From assembly GCA_963576735.1 (NCBI GenBank), contig OY755178.1:3100001-3164000 (forward strand): a DNA stretch of 64,000 nucleotides, read 5' to 3'. The DNA is from Bedellia somnulentella. Lineage: Eukaryota > Arthropoda > Insecta > Lepidoptera > Bedelliidae. Both the position numbers and the translations under genes were made by a program. Every line of letters begins with the position of its first letter. Position 1 is the first letter of the stretch. Shown one piece after another: positions 48,205 through 61,200 of this stretch. The notes beneath the pieces were generated by a model. It saw only the letters and a program-made list of their open reading frames with translations, searched no databases and was not told the DNA's origin.

Positions 48205-48447
48205 AGTAGCTAGTGTGGATGGTATTGTTAGAAGAGGACGACCACGGAGAACTCGCTTGGACCAAATTGAGAGTGTGCCCAAAAAGGCAGGCGTCCGAAG
48301 TATGAAGAATAAATGAGCATGTATGAAAAGATTGATGGATTTAAACGAAGCTAGAGAGGTTAGTCAAGATCGTACGAAGTGGCGATCGATAGTCTCTGCC
48401 TACCCCAATGGGAACTAATGGCGTGAGTATATGCATGTATGTAGAAA
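48205..48447 (+). mobile_element. RTE-like LINE 3' end
   Basis: Encodes GIVRRGRPRRTRLDQIE and [20 protein letters not shown] with a stop, then ends GGCGTGAGTATATGCATG. A diverged 5'-truncated copy. Confidence 0.8.
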
Positions 48448-48712
48448 TCTTATTGGTTCTTACCTATTTTTTTCCGTGATGAGCTATTTCATTTTACCGC
48501 CTTAGTTAAATCAGCAAAAAATTTAAACTGTCATTAATATTTTAGTTAATTTCTTTCCTTTTTATATTAGGGCCAATTGTATTAACACTTTACTGTCCCA
48601 TGGCTATTTTATTTTCCCAGCACAACATGTCGCATAATCTAGATAAATACACTGGCGCATATTTGTCATGCACGGACGCACCAAGCCAGCTTTTCAGTGC
48701 AAAACATGTAAT

Positions 48713-48947
48713 GCCGTGTAGTGTCGGCTTAGAATAGCACTACCCCGTTTCTACGGATGGGTGTACATAAGAGGCGACTAACGGTATTGGGGCTTTTAGG
48801 GCGATGCAGTTGGAGACCCATCACCAACAACCTTTACTTTACCATCCTGTCCCCACTCAATTTTCGAAAAGTGGCTTAGGAATTTCTAATTCCTTAGCTC
48901 TGGCTACCCCTTCTTGGGATTTATAGCCGTGAGTATATGTATGTATG
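48713..48947 (+). repeat. SINE-A copy
   Basis: From GCCGTGTAGTGTCGGCTTAG to TTTATAGCCGTGAGTATATG. A gap of about 15 bases in the middle. Confidence 0.87.
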
Positions 48948-49228
48948 GTACAGTAATGCATGGACAGTTACCTGTTTGCTATTTGCCTGCAAATTAATGT
49001 AAGCTAGATGTAAACAGATCTGATACACAAATTTAACTATCATTTTTGGGTTTGACACAAACAAGGTAGTAATAAAACAACAAATTTGTATAACTATAAA
49101 GCTGTATTTCTCCAAATACATAGGCGAAAAACACATTTAAGAAATAAAATGAACTGATTACGACCAAATAATACTATTGCGAAACAGTATTTGAGCTTTA
49201 CCTGATAAATATTTGTTGAAAAGACCTG

Positions 49229-49234
49229 TTTATT
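49229..49234 (-). terminator. Poly(A) signal of eIF3d
   Basis: AATAAA on the minus strand, 24 bases past the eIF3d stop codon. Confidence 0.65.
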
Positions 49235-49258
49235 ACAACGTTTCTTACAAAATTGTAT

Positions 49259-52200
49259 CTAAACCCTCTTATTATTTCCGTACGAGTACAAAGGAGCGAA
49301 GGGAGTGTCGGCTGGCTCATCCCCACTTTCCTCTGAAGCATCAGATTCAAAGGTGTTATCAGGAATGTCGTACAAACGAATCAAAGGCTTGTTCGGGTCC
49401 TTCATTATCAAATATTTACCTGGAAAAAAATATATACAAAGTTAGAGTAAATATTTTTACATATCAGGACAGATAATTGGTGGCTATTCTGTACAATCGT
49501 GACAAAAAAATTACCTCCCTTACATGTTTTATATATTTTTCATACTTACTTATACTCACTCCCATTATTCCCATTGGGGTAGGCAGAGACTATCGATCGC
49601 CACTTAGTACGATCTTGACAAACCTCTCTTGCTTCCCTTACATTCATTATTCTTCTCATACATGCTCTTTTATTCTTCTCACTTCGGACCCCCGCCTTTA
49701 TAAGAATGTTTTCTATCTGGTCAAGAAACGTTTTACGAGGCCGTCCTCTACTAACAATCCCATCCACATTGGCTCTATATATCTCTTTCGCTACTTTATT
49801 TTCATCCATCCTCTCTATGTGCCCAAACCACCTCAACATTCCTTTTTCTATCTTGCATACTACGTCATCTTTCAAACCAACTCGTTCTCGGATCACAGTA
49901 TTTCTCACTCTATCACACAGCCTTACATTACATATACTTCTGAGGGATCTCATTTCCACTGCATTAACTCTACTTTCATGCTTCTTCTGCCATGCCCAAC
50001 ATTCACTACCATACATCAGCGTGGGAACCAGAACAGCATTATGCACAGCCATTTGAGTCTTTTCTGACAACGACTGGCTCAACATCAGACTGTTCATGGC
50101 TCCATTCACCGCATTTCCCTTTTTAACTCTCGTTTCAATATCCACCTCACATTTTCCATCCCTAGTAAACAAACTCCCCAGATATACAAATATAATATTA
50201 ATAATATAATATTTTTCATACATATTAAAAATGGGCATGGGCACCTTAGGATACCCCAGGCGTTATCCATGGACAAATTGATTGAGGTGGCAAACTTTAG
50301 TGGTTTGAATTAATATGTGTTCGAATAAAAGTATCTCACCATCCTTCTGCTTCATGCAGATATCGATGATACAACGAAGGATTCCCCAGGCATTATCCAT
50401 GGACAAATTGATCTGGGCGGCAAACTCCAATGGTTTAAATTGCTGCGTGCCGAGGATCACGTGACGAGAGTTGTCTCGGACTTGAGCACGTGACACGTAC
50501 CCGAACTTGATCTGGTCCGAACCGGCGAGGATGGCCTGAGGGATAAATTGGTTTTAGTTAGAGAAGAATATGATGGTATCTTATGATACAAATCAGCTAT
50601 GTTAGTAATTTCTACCAAGTGGATTTTCATACGACTTTTGTCAACTCAAACACAATTAATAACTAAAGATTTGATTGGAATTCTGCAAATAACATAAGAA
50701 TTTTTTTTACAGAAAAGCTTATAAAAAAACTATAGTACCTATTAATATAATAACAAACACTCTCATCTCATCTTGGACAACAAGTCATCTTTTCTTAAAA
50801 GCGACATAGCAATTTCATAATTACAAAGGTACTGATCAATTTATTTAAATCTGATGGCTTGTTGAAATGGAATATTTTGCTGAAATATACAGATTATATA
50901 CCAATGCTTAAATTAAAAATCTATCTCCACATATAATTTCCATTCAAACATACCTGTACAGTCCATTTAGCAAGCTTACAAGAGTTGTTCCTGAGCTCAT
51001 TGGCCAAGACAGCTCCTCGCTGAGTATCCAACTTCTGTCTCCAATCGACCCCGTTGGCCAATTTCGAGTCCCATTCGTTCAAAGCCTTGATGGATAGGAA
51101 TTGGCTTTCGCCTTGCGGGCCTTGCATTATTGCGTCGTGTTCGCAACGGGCTACCAACACCTGAAAGGATATTCATGTGATCACATAAGAGAATTTAAGT
51201 TTTATTAATGAGCTTGATCAACAAGGCGAGTTTTAAGTTTAGATAGTGGTGAACACGTTATAAGACGGATAAGTTTGAGGTTATAATTTTGAGCACTGTT
51301 TTAAAATGTTTGCTGTCAAACAAAAAAAAGCATTCAGACAAGAATATTTTCTACCTTTTATTTTATTTCTTTCTATTTCATATCAAAGCTTTTTGATCAA
51401 AATGTTTATGGCTGACACAAGGTTACATAAAGAGATCAAAGAGTGAACAATCACTACTGCCTCTTCTCTTAGTTTCTTTAAAGACTATCTAGTACAAGTA
51501 TTAATATAGTAATAAGTTTGAAGATGGAGCCATAGCTAGGATTTGAAGAATGTTTTGCGGAAATGAAGTGTCAATAGGACTTAAGAAAGATGTACTACAC
51601 ATTATAATATCGGGATTAACCAATGAATATTGGGCAAACATATGTGATTTAAAAATTTAATTCGTTTGTTAATCTTGATTATTATATATAACACAACTAG
51701 TGTATGACAGGGCTAAAGCGTGAAATTTTTATGCTGTGATACTTACAACATCATTGTTAAGGTTCCATTTCCTGTAGCGGTATCCCACAGAAGCCACTTC
51801 TCCCTCTTCTTCAGACACAAACGGGTTCGGTTCCGGGAACTTGTACTTGGGTTCGTTAGGCCCAGATTTCAGCACCTATAAACATTACAACACATATTAA
51901 TGTATATTCAAATAAAGATTCCATGGGAAAAAGGTACTTTTTATGTAGAACAGAAACTTGATACAAACAATTTTGGTAATTTATTCTCTTTTTTTTGTAT
52001 GATATGCAAAGATTGGAAGAATCAGCCAAACAAGAAGCAAGGTCTTTGTCAAAGTTTAATAATTTCATGATAAAAGAGTGTTCTCATACATTCGGAGGCC
52101 TATATCTTGGCCAAACCACCCTATGCAGACTAGGCTAAAGTCTTTCAGAGGGGACATTTGTGATATGCATTAACACCAGAATTATTCTAGTAAAGATTGA

Positions 52201-55200
52201 ACTAAAATCTCAAGCTTGAGAAGATAGCTCCAACTGACCAATCAGGATTTTAAGGTAAGCAATAAATACTTCACAAATTACGTGTTGGCTAAAGTTATGG
52301 TTAATAAAGGTGGCCTCCTAAGCTAATTTGCGTGGCGAGTTGTCAGAGTTTAAGGCCCTCGTTGGGCAAATTTATGGGCTTTACCTTTTGCTATATCCTA
52401 AACCATGAGGGCATATAACTAGTTCTTCACAATTTACCTGCTGGCTAAAGTTATGGTTAATGAAAGTGGCCTCCAAAGCCAGATTCCTTGGCGAGTTGAT
52501 GGAGTTTCCATCGTCAGCCGGCGGCTCTATGGATGTCTCGTTCACAGTCAACAAGTCAAACTCTGTGTTATCGCGTTTGTCCAGGAATAACTTGTCACCT
52601 GAAAGGAAACTTGATCTGTTAACATCCGCATGGCTAGGATATTAATTCCAAAATGGGTTAGCTAGAGATTTGGTGTCAGTTTTTTTAGCTTTATGAGTGT
52701 TAATAAGAATTAACTTGAACATTGGTCAAATTAAAGATTGGCTATGATTTTTACTACAGATAACAGCTCAATTATAAATATTGTTTACACCAAAGTATAT
52801 AATTTATAAGTTTACTTTTTGCCGTGTAGTGCCGGCTTAGAATGTCACTACCCCTTTCTACCCACAGGTGTTGTAGGAGGCGACAAAGATTATTGGGGTT
52901 TTTTTCAGTGGTTCTTGGGTGATGGGGTTGGAGACCCCAGAGAGAGAAAGAGAGAGAGTTTATGGTGAAACTGGGTAAACTATTTTCAGGTTAATAGAAT
53001 GTTATTATATATGCTAATAATTATTAATAGTCTTATGGACGGTCACATAAGTCGTATGCACCCAGACAGATGGGGGAAGATCGCCACAGACTGGGTGCCA
53101 CAAGACGGTTACTTTGCCCAGCAGTGGGACACTATAATAAAGGCTACATAAAAAAAAAGACAGATGACAAACTTACCAATCTTCTCAATGACGATATCCC
53201 AAGAGTAGTTAGAGCGAGTACAACACATGATGGTAGCAAGAATGGTGTCTGTGGCATACACCGTGCCCGTGCTCTTGCTGAGACGACGGATCACTGGGTC
53301 ATCCGTTGTTGTCACCTATGAAGTTTTTTATGTGTTTTACGCCCGATTTCAGAATTGAGTATTCCAGCTGAGAACAACTTAAGTATCGTTCTGTCGCATT
53401 GAAATCTTAACAATTGAATGAGACAAAACGATACTTAAGTCGTTCTCAGCTCTAATACTCAATTCAGAAATCGGGCGTTAGTGGTGGCGAATTTAAGGGC
53501 AAATTAACATTGGATTTTTTACTTGTATTTACTGTCATGGTATTAAAAAATAACTTTTTGACAGATCACAGGGCAGGTAGTTATTACCTGCAAATTAGTG
53601 TTAGATTTTTGTGATGTAGGATTTCGTAAGGTAAAACTAACATAGGCTTTGTTGAATAGAAAATCTTAATATGCTTTGAAATATAAATTAGAAAAAAAGA
53701 GCACTTTTAACTTCGAAATATTATCTGCCACTCATCAGTTTGAACATTCTGCTTTACAATTTTTTTACATGTAAGGTTTAGTGAGTTTCTCATGATATGC
53801 AATGACATTGTACTTGATTGCAGCAGAATTCCAACAGGTTTATTAAAGCTTCATGGGAAGACATGCTATGGGCATAGCAGATACAACACAGATTTACTTA
53901 CCGTATGGAAAATACGGTCAATACGCTGCAACGGCTTCTCATGCTTCACATTGACACGATCATAGCTTTTGTCGTAGTACTCCATTGTACCACAACACGC
54001 GATGTCCTCACCTGGATAACAAAACGACAATGACCTTCTTGCATCTATTTTCCTTACTTACATTTTTTCACTTACATCATTTTTTTAAAGTTAAGGGTTT
54101 CAGTCCAGAATAATCATAAAGATAAAATTAGGACTGGCTATAAAACTCACCACTTATCACGTCATAGATTCTAAATGGGCGAAAAGTGGGCTGGAGAGAC
54201 CAGCTTTAGCACAATAAATGTTTGCAGAGGGATAAAAGAAGAGTTAGATGAAGTATGTCTGAAAGATAGTATGTAAGGGAAGCAAGAGAGATTTGTCAAC
54301 ATTGTGCTAAATGGCGATCGATAGTCTCTGCCCACCCCAATGATAATAATGGGCGGCAGTATAAGAAAGTAAGTATAAAATAATTACTTGCAAAAAAAAC
54401 TGTGTTTTGAATGTGAAAAATTACTCGCGTATAAGTTTAATCTAACTCTACTTCGAATTTGGAAATATGAAATAATATTTATTTGTATGGTACATGGAAT
54501 AAGATGTGAAAGGTAAATTAAGTACATGTTTGGTCAAGACACTGGACATATCTAAAATTAATTATGTCTTTAAAAGCTGTATTTTTGTGACAACTACTTG
54601 TAACATGTTGAATTTATATGTTACTAGCTGACCCGACAGACTTCGTACTGTCAAATTTGCTTATGACAAAGCTTAAGGCGTTTTTTTAATTAATTTAATA
54701 AAACCTCAAAAATTGTAGCCTATGTGTTATTCTGATGTATAAGCTATAGCCTATGTGTTATTCTGATGTATAAGCTATATTGTGGTAAAGTTTCATTCAA
54801 ATCCATTCAGTAGTTTTTACGTGAAAGAGTAACAAAGATCCATACATCCATACTTACAAACTTTCGCCTATACAGGGTGTAATTGTAATGACTGTTTTCC
54901 TTGAAAAGTATGATTAATTATCACGTATAGAGGCAGAATTCGTTGAAAAAAAACACACTTATTTTTTTTCAAATTTTGTTAAAATTTGCACTAAGAAAGT
55001 AGTACTATTGACACCAACACGCTCAATGTATGCGTGAAACGCGATGACAAGGCGGGCAACTCAGCTGACAGCAGCGACCCGCCGTGACCTTTAACCGGCG
55101 GCCAAATCAAATCAAGGCCAGTAAAGTAATCAATCGAACTTAGCTTCTAATATCTTCTTATTTTTTACATGTTATTATTTGACATGATAAATTTGAATAA

Positions 55201-58200
55201 CACTACCCCATAGTTAATACTGCGTTGGAATGCGGCAGTATTTTCAGAGAAAAATTCATAATTCGTAAACATCGATCGCCGCGAAATTCAAAATCTGCAT
55301 GTATCAACAAGTCGGGCGGGCTTGTCGGCATTACATCAAAGGAACAGTATTAGTACTAAGTAGTTGTTTGTAGCTCATTGTGTTTGTGTCGCTTATGATT
55401 GGATGTCCCTTTGATTTTTCGCATTAATTTTCGGAGTGTGAGTTCAGTTTTAGTATCTTGTGTTGTGATTGTGTTGAGTAAATATGGCGTACACGAACCA
55501 GCAAAGTTCAGTGTTGGTGTTTTATAATGTTAATTCTCAAAATGTTCTGCGTTTTGCGCAAATAAAGGTGATAGCCCGGATCTGCCACTGCCAATCAAAA
55601 CGGGGTGAGTTATTTTTATTCATATTCTTTAGTTAACTGTGATAGAGTACAGATACACCCGTTTAGAGCCCTTTAGCCCCGAGAGAGTTTAGTAAACACC
55701 AAGAACTCCTCCAATTTCGATGTCGGTTAATGAATGAATAGGTATCTCTTGCGCACTTTATTTTATGCCACGTAAATGCATCGTTTCGAGGGTCTCTATT
55801 TGTTTTTAACTTTATTATCTTACGCTCATGAAGTACATACATTACATACATACTCACGCCGTTACTTCCCATTGGGGAGGCAGAGACGTAAAGTAAAACA
55901 AAAAAAATAGCGGTAGCTGATTATTTAGGACGACAGTTTTGTTATAATCGTCGGTGTTAATTAATAGAGATAGATTTTTTACATACATATTCTTACTTGA
56001 AAATGTTTGAATTACACTACCCCATATTTAATACTGGATTGAAATACGAGGCGACTAAGACCACAGCCACACTAGGCGCGTTGATAAGTTCAAAGAAAAA
56101 TCAAACATAACATAGCCGCGAAATTCAAAAAATTTTTGCATTGCTGTCATAGTGCGGTTTATACGGTCACGAGCAAGTGTGCGCAAGACTAGATGGTCAC
56201 ATGACGCGCCCGCTGTTCTCTGTGTGTGGGTGAGACATTATACGGATAGGAGTGTGTGCGCTAGGCTAGTGTAGATAACCACAATTTTCCATCTGATGGA
56301 GAAAGTAAGTTTTTCTGCTAAAGCGGTTTTAATCTTTTTGTTTATTTCATATGGTGGATATTAAGCATTAAACTTTAATATACGAATTAATATTGAAGTA
56401 ACAATCGCCGTCAAACTAACACGCTGTATAATATTAATTAATAGGATTTTTAATTGATGGTCATCTGTTTTGAGTATCTATTTGATGAAATAAAAATAGA
56501 ACCCAACCTAAACTAAACTCTTACCTTCTTTGATGCCAGGCAAAGAAAGCTTAGCAAGTCGTGGGAAGTCCATATCCTCGATAGTAACCCATGTAGGTCT
56601 CACTGTGACAGAGGCGTCCCTTATCTTCATGGGGGCACCACGTTGACCCCACCTCTTGCCAAGTTTGCGGTCCCGTTGCTGAAAAAGGTAATATCACATT
56701 TTCTACACATACTTGACCTTGACACATAAACTGATGAGGTCGTAAAAATAAAGTTTTTTTTTAAAATGTAAATTCAATTTAAGATTCTTGGTAAGAAAGT
56801 GGAACAAGTGAAAGAGTTTGTATACCAAGGAAGTTTTTTACTACAGAAGGAAAGTGCGAAAAGACATCCAAAGACTAGAGTACTAAATCAGTTGGTGTCC
56901 AAAAAAGGCCACATGGCAGTGCATATTTCTGTTCTAGTTCCTACTTTTATGTTTGGCAGCAAATGTTGGGCAATGGAAAAGAAGCATGAAAGTAGAGGGA
57001 ATGCAGTAGAGATGAGGCCCTACAGAAAAATTTGTAATGTTAGGGTCGGTCATCAAGTGAGAAATAATGTGATTTGTGAAAGGTAATATTGTAAAAAAGA
57101 TAGATAAAGAAATGGTACGCTGGTTTGGGCACATAGAGAGAATGGATGAAAGAAAATTGGTAAAAAAGATAATTAGAGCTAATGATTTTGGTAATGTCGG
57201 TAGATGATGGCCATGGAGAATATATCTAGATCAAATAGAGAATTTAATCAAAAAGGCAGGCATCCGAAGTCTGTGGAATAGAAGGGCATGTTTTAAAAGA
57301 TCGATGTATGTTATTTATTATTGTGCTGGGTAGTGTCGGCTTAGAATAGCACTACCCCATTTCTTCCGGTGGGTGTACGTAAGAGGTGACTAACGGTATT
57401 GGGGCTATTAAGGGATTTTTGGGCTATGCGGTTTGAGACCCATCACCAACAACCTTTATTTTTACCATCTTTTCCCCACTCTACTTTCCAAAAGTGGCCG
57501 AGGAACTTCTAGTTCCTCAGCTCTGGCTACCCCTTGTAGGGATTTACAGCCGTGAGTATATGTATGTATGTATGTTATTGAAGCTCAAGAGGTTTGCCAG
57601 GATTGAAAAAAGTGGTAAGTGGAAGAATCTGCCTACTCCAATAGCAACTTATGGAGTGAGTTTATGTATATGGTATGTGCTCATCAGACATCAATGGTTG
57701 AAGTTTCTACACTTCATGAATTGATGTTTGAAGAACAAATAATATTTTGGAGAGTTTGAGAAAGTTCTATTAAATACAAAAATGACATTAGACAATAGCA
57801 CTATAAAAATGACAACAAAAAAGAGGTAGGTGGAAACAATGCTGAGAAATAAACTAACTATACTAATCAGCACAGCTAGAACACACAGCCCAGTAAAATA
57901 TGGGTACTCTGAAAACCAGGTGGCAGTGACATGATGTTCTGAAGTATTCATACCTCTGCCACCCTTTCAGGGATATATGGCCTGAACATTTCATTCTTGA
58001 GTCAAAGCTAGAGCTTCAGAAATTTAAATCCAGCAGCCACTTTTATAAGTTGAGTATATAAGATAGCAATAATGAGGGTCATTTAAAAATAAATCGATAT
58101 TAAAAATAAATATTGCTGTGTAGTGTTGGCTTAGAATAGCACTACCCCATTTTTCCGGTGGGTGTACGTAAGAGGCGACTAACGGTTTTGGGGCTTAAGG

Positions 58201-61200
58201 GGTATTTGGGCGATGCGGTTGGAGACCCATCACCAACAACCTTTATTTTACCATCTTTTCCCCACTCAACTTTCCAAACGTGGCTGAGGAATTTAGAATT
58301 CCTTAGCTCTGGCTACACCTTCTAGGCTTCTTCTAGCCGTGAGTATGTTAAAAATAGGGAGCAAGTAAGAGGTAAAAGTGGAGAAGTAAATTTATTTGTT
58401 TGTTTTGTAGTTCAAGAAGCTTATCAATTAGTCCTTTTGTGTAAGCAAAAACAAATTACACTTATTGTTAGAGTAATTTGATAGTCTACTGAATAATCTA
58501 TATATATATATAAAAGAAAGTCGTGTTAGTTACACTATTGTTACGTACCGGGTTCTTAATTTGATAAATACCAGTCACACTTTCGTGCAATAAGGTGTAA
58601 TTATATTTATTGACCAATAACGCACTTTACACAACACAACAAACACTATCGATAATTAACTATCGATACTCGCACTAATTAACAACACTAATTTACTCCG
58701 TTATAGTAACACTGTCCACACCGTTAAGCTTATTTCCGTAATCCGTATATCACTGCACTGTCGTATTTAATTTCTTCGCTCTAGTATTTCGCTTGTTCTC
58801 GCTTTAGTTCTTCGCACTCGAATAACTCCGTAGCACGCGTCGCTCTTTATATATGCCAAATCTCAAATACGCGAATATTACAGAAAGTTCTAGTACCACA
58901 TTCTCGAAAAGTCGATATTCGAGAAACATCTAGTAATTCCTTTTTTTACTTATTAAAATACTAGTAACGCCATCTGTTATCTAGTAGTGGCAAATCCTAT
59001 CTCCTACTTGCGAACAGATGTCGTAACATTACCCCCTCCTTACATTAATACTCGTCCCGAGTATTATTGCTTCCATGGTACTTCGCAAGTCGATCGATGT
59101 GAACTATTTTCGAAGCCCCTCTAGGTTGGCGTTGAATTCTGTACGTTACATCGTTTATTCTAGTGACCACCTTGTACGGTCCTTCCCACCTATTTTGTAA
59201 CTTAGGGGACTTCCCTTTCTGGCGAGTTGGATTGTGTAACCAGACGAGCATACCCTCTTCGAAACGCGGCGTGTTAGCTTTACGGTCATATCTGGTTTTC
59301 ATCTTTTCACTAGCATGTAAACCATTTTCACGCACTAGGGAATGTACATCTTGCATTCTTTCCCTCAAATCGCTTACATATTCAGTTACACTCTGCGGCT
59401 CATCTGGTGACCTTCCTGTCAACAAATCTACAGGCAATCGTAGCTCTCTTCCGACGGGTGCTTTAATGACCTTGACGTCCTCATTTGCTTCCGCAATCTC
59501 ACGAAGTCGATGAGTTTGGCGCGTATCCTGGCGGCAAGCTTCAACTTCTAGAGCGTTCGCCAAGGCATCCTTGAGAGACGTGTGGTGTTGAAGTCTCACC
59601 GCTGTTCTCACTTCGATATCTCTGATGCCGTCGACGAATGCTTGCACCAGGTTCATTTCCACCGTCTTCGGATCTACACTGGGATAGGCCTTGCGGACGA
59701 GCTTCTCGATTTCAAGGGCCCACTGCTGAAGTCCCTCTCCGGAACCCTGGACCCTATCACGCAGCTGAGCGCGGAACACGTGCTCCAGGTGTCGCTCTCC
59801 ATAGCGAGACTCCAACGCATCCAGCAGGTCCTTGAAACCACCACTCGGAGTCGGCAGCGCCTCTATTACTGACAGTGCTTGACCTCGGAGCGCCACCGTC
59901 AGTGCAGTCAAACACTGTTCATCAGTCCAACCATTGGCAGCCGCAACAGTCATGAACTGATATCTATACGCCGACCAGGATGTTGTTCCGTCGTAGGGAG
60001 GAACCTTCACACGAGGACCATGGACAGCTACTACATTCTCACCGGAGACAACCTTGACCGGTCGTGATTCAAGCTTCAGAACCCTTTTCTCCATTCCGCG
60101 GAAGTCGGTCTTCATGTCATCGATATCTTTCTCAATAGTGGTTACCTGCTCCTTCATCTGCTATACGTCTTTTTCCACAGTAACCACCCGACCACTGACT
60201 TCATTGACCGCAGTGAGAACTTGTGAGAACTTAGTTTGCTGTTCCTCGCGCAACTCACGAACTTCTTGTTTCACAACACCCTGTACCTCCGAATGTATGT
60301 TTTTCACAACATCCTGTATGCTTTGTTGTGCTTCACGCATGCTTTGAAACATTTCAACTATCATCGCCAAGTCAGTATTAGTTGCGGCCGCCGGCGCCGT
60401 TGATGTAGACGGCGCGTTAGTCACCGCGGACGTCTCCTCTGGAATGTCACTCCGAGGGTTCGTGACCGATGACCTCATTTCCGACAGCTGTTCACCCTCT
60501 GCGGCTTTCTGAGCGCGTGTCTTCACACCCTCTCTTCCGTCTTCCTTCGGCATAACTGGCATCTTCAAGTCCCACTTCTGACACCAATTGTTACGTACCG
60601 GGTTCTTAATTTGATAAATACCAGTCACACTTTCGTGCAATAAGGTGTAATTATATTTATTGACCAATAACGCACTTTACACAACACAACAAACACTATC
60701 GATAATTAACTATCGATACTCGCACTAATTAACAACACTAATTTACTCCGTTATAGTAACACTGTCCACACCGTTAAGCTTATTTCCGTAATCCGTATAT
60801 CACTGCACTGTCGTATTTAATTTCTTCGCTCTAGTATTTCGCTTGTTCTCGCTTTAGTTCTTCGCACTCGAATAACTCCGTAGCACGCGTCGCTCTTTAT
60901 ATATGCCAAATCTCAAATACGCGAATATTACAGAAAGTTCTAGTACCACATTCTCGAAAAGTCGATATTCGAGAAACATCTAGTAATTCCTTTTTTTACT
61001 TATTAAAATACTAGTAACGCCATCTGTTATCTAGTAGTGGCAAATCCTATCTCCTACTTGCGAACAGATGTCGTAACACTATTTATAACTCGAGAACAGA
61101 TGACCCAATCTGACTGAAAATTGTTGGAGGTAGCTTAGAACCAGGAAAAGGACATAGGATATATATCATCACACTAAATACTGTAGGGGGGAAACAGTAT

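Larger units (their letters stand above)
44665..49258. other. Convergent intergenic space between sugar transporter and eIF3d
   Basis: No host gene recognised. It contains a LINE 3' end at about 46015-46090 (minus), an AT-rich repeat at 46140-46815 with two copies of CGATTTTGATGAAACTTG-like sequence, an AC microsatellite at 46503-46531, RTE remains at 48205-48447 and a SINE-A at 48713-48947. A repeated GTTACTTAAKTGGAA-like motif is described under findings. Confidence 0.5.
58539..61078 (-). mobile_element. Ty3/gypsy-type LTR retrotransposon, non-autonomous and young
   Basis: Two 490-base LTRs (58539-59028 and 60589-61078) read identical throughout, start TGTTACG and end CGTAACA, and are flanked by CTAT (58535-58538 and 61079-61082). 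On the minus strand a primer-binding-like TGGTGTCAGAAGTGGG follows the 5' LTR, and a purine tract AAGGAGGGGG precedes the 3' LTR. The 1.56-kb interior encodes only gag and the integrase tail. It inserted into a Helitron in eIF3d intron 2, same orientation as the gene. Confidence 0.93.
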
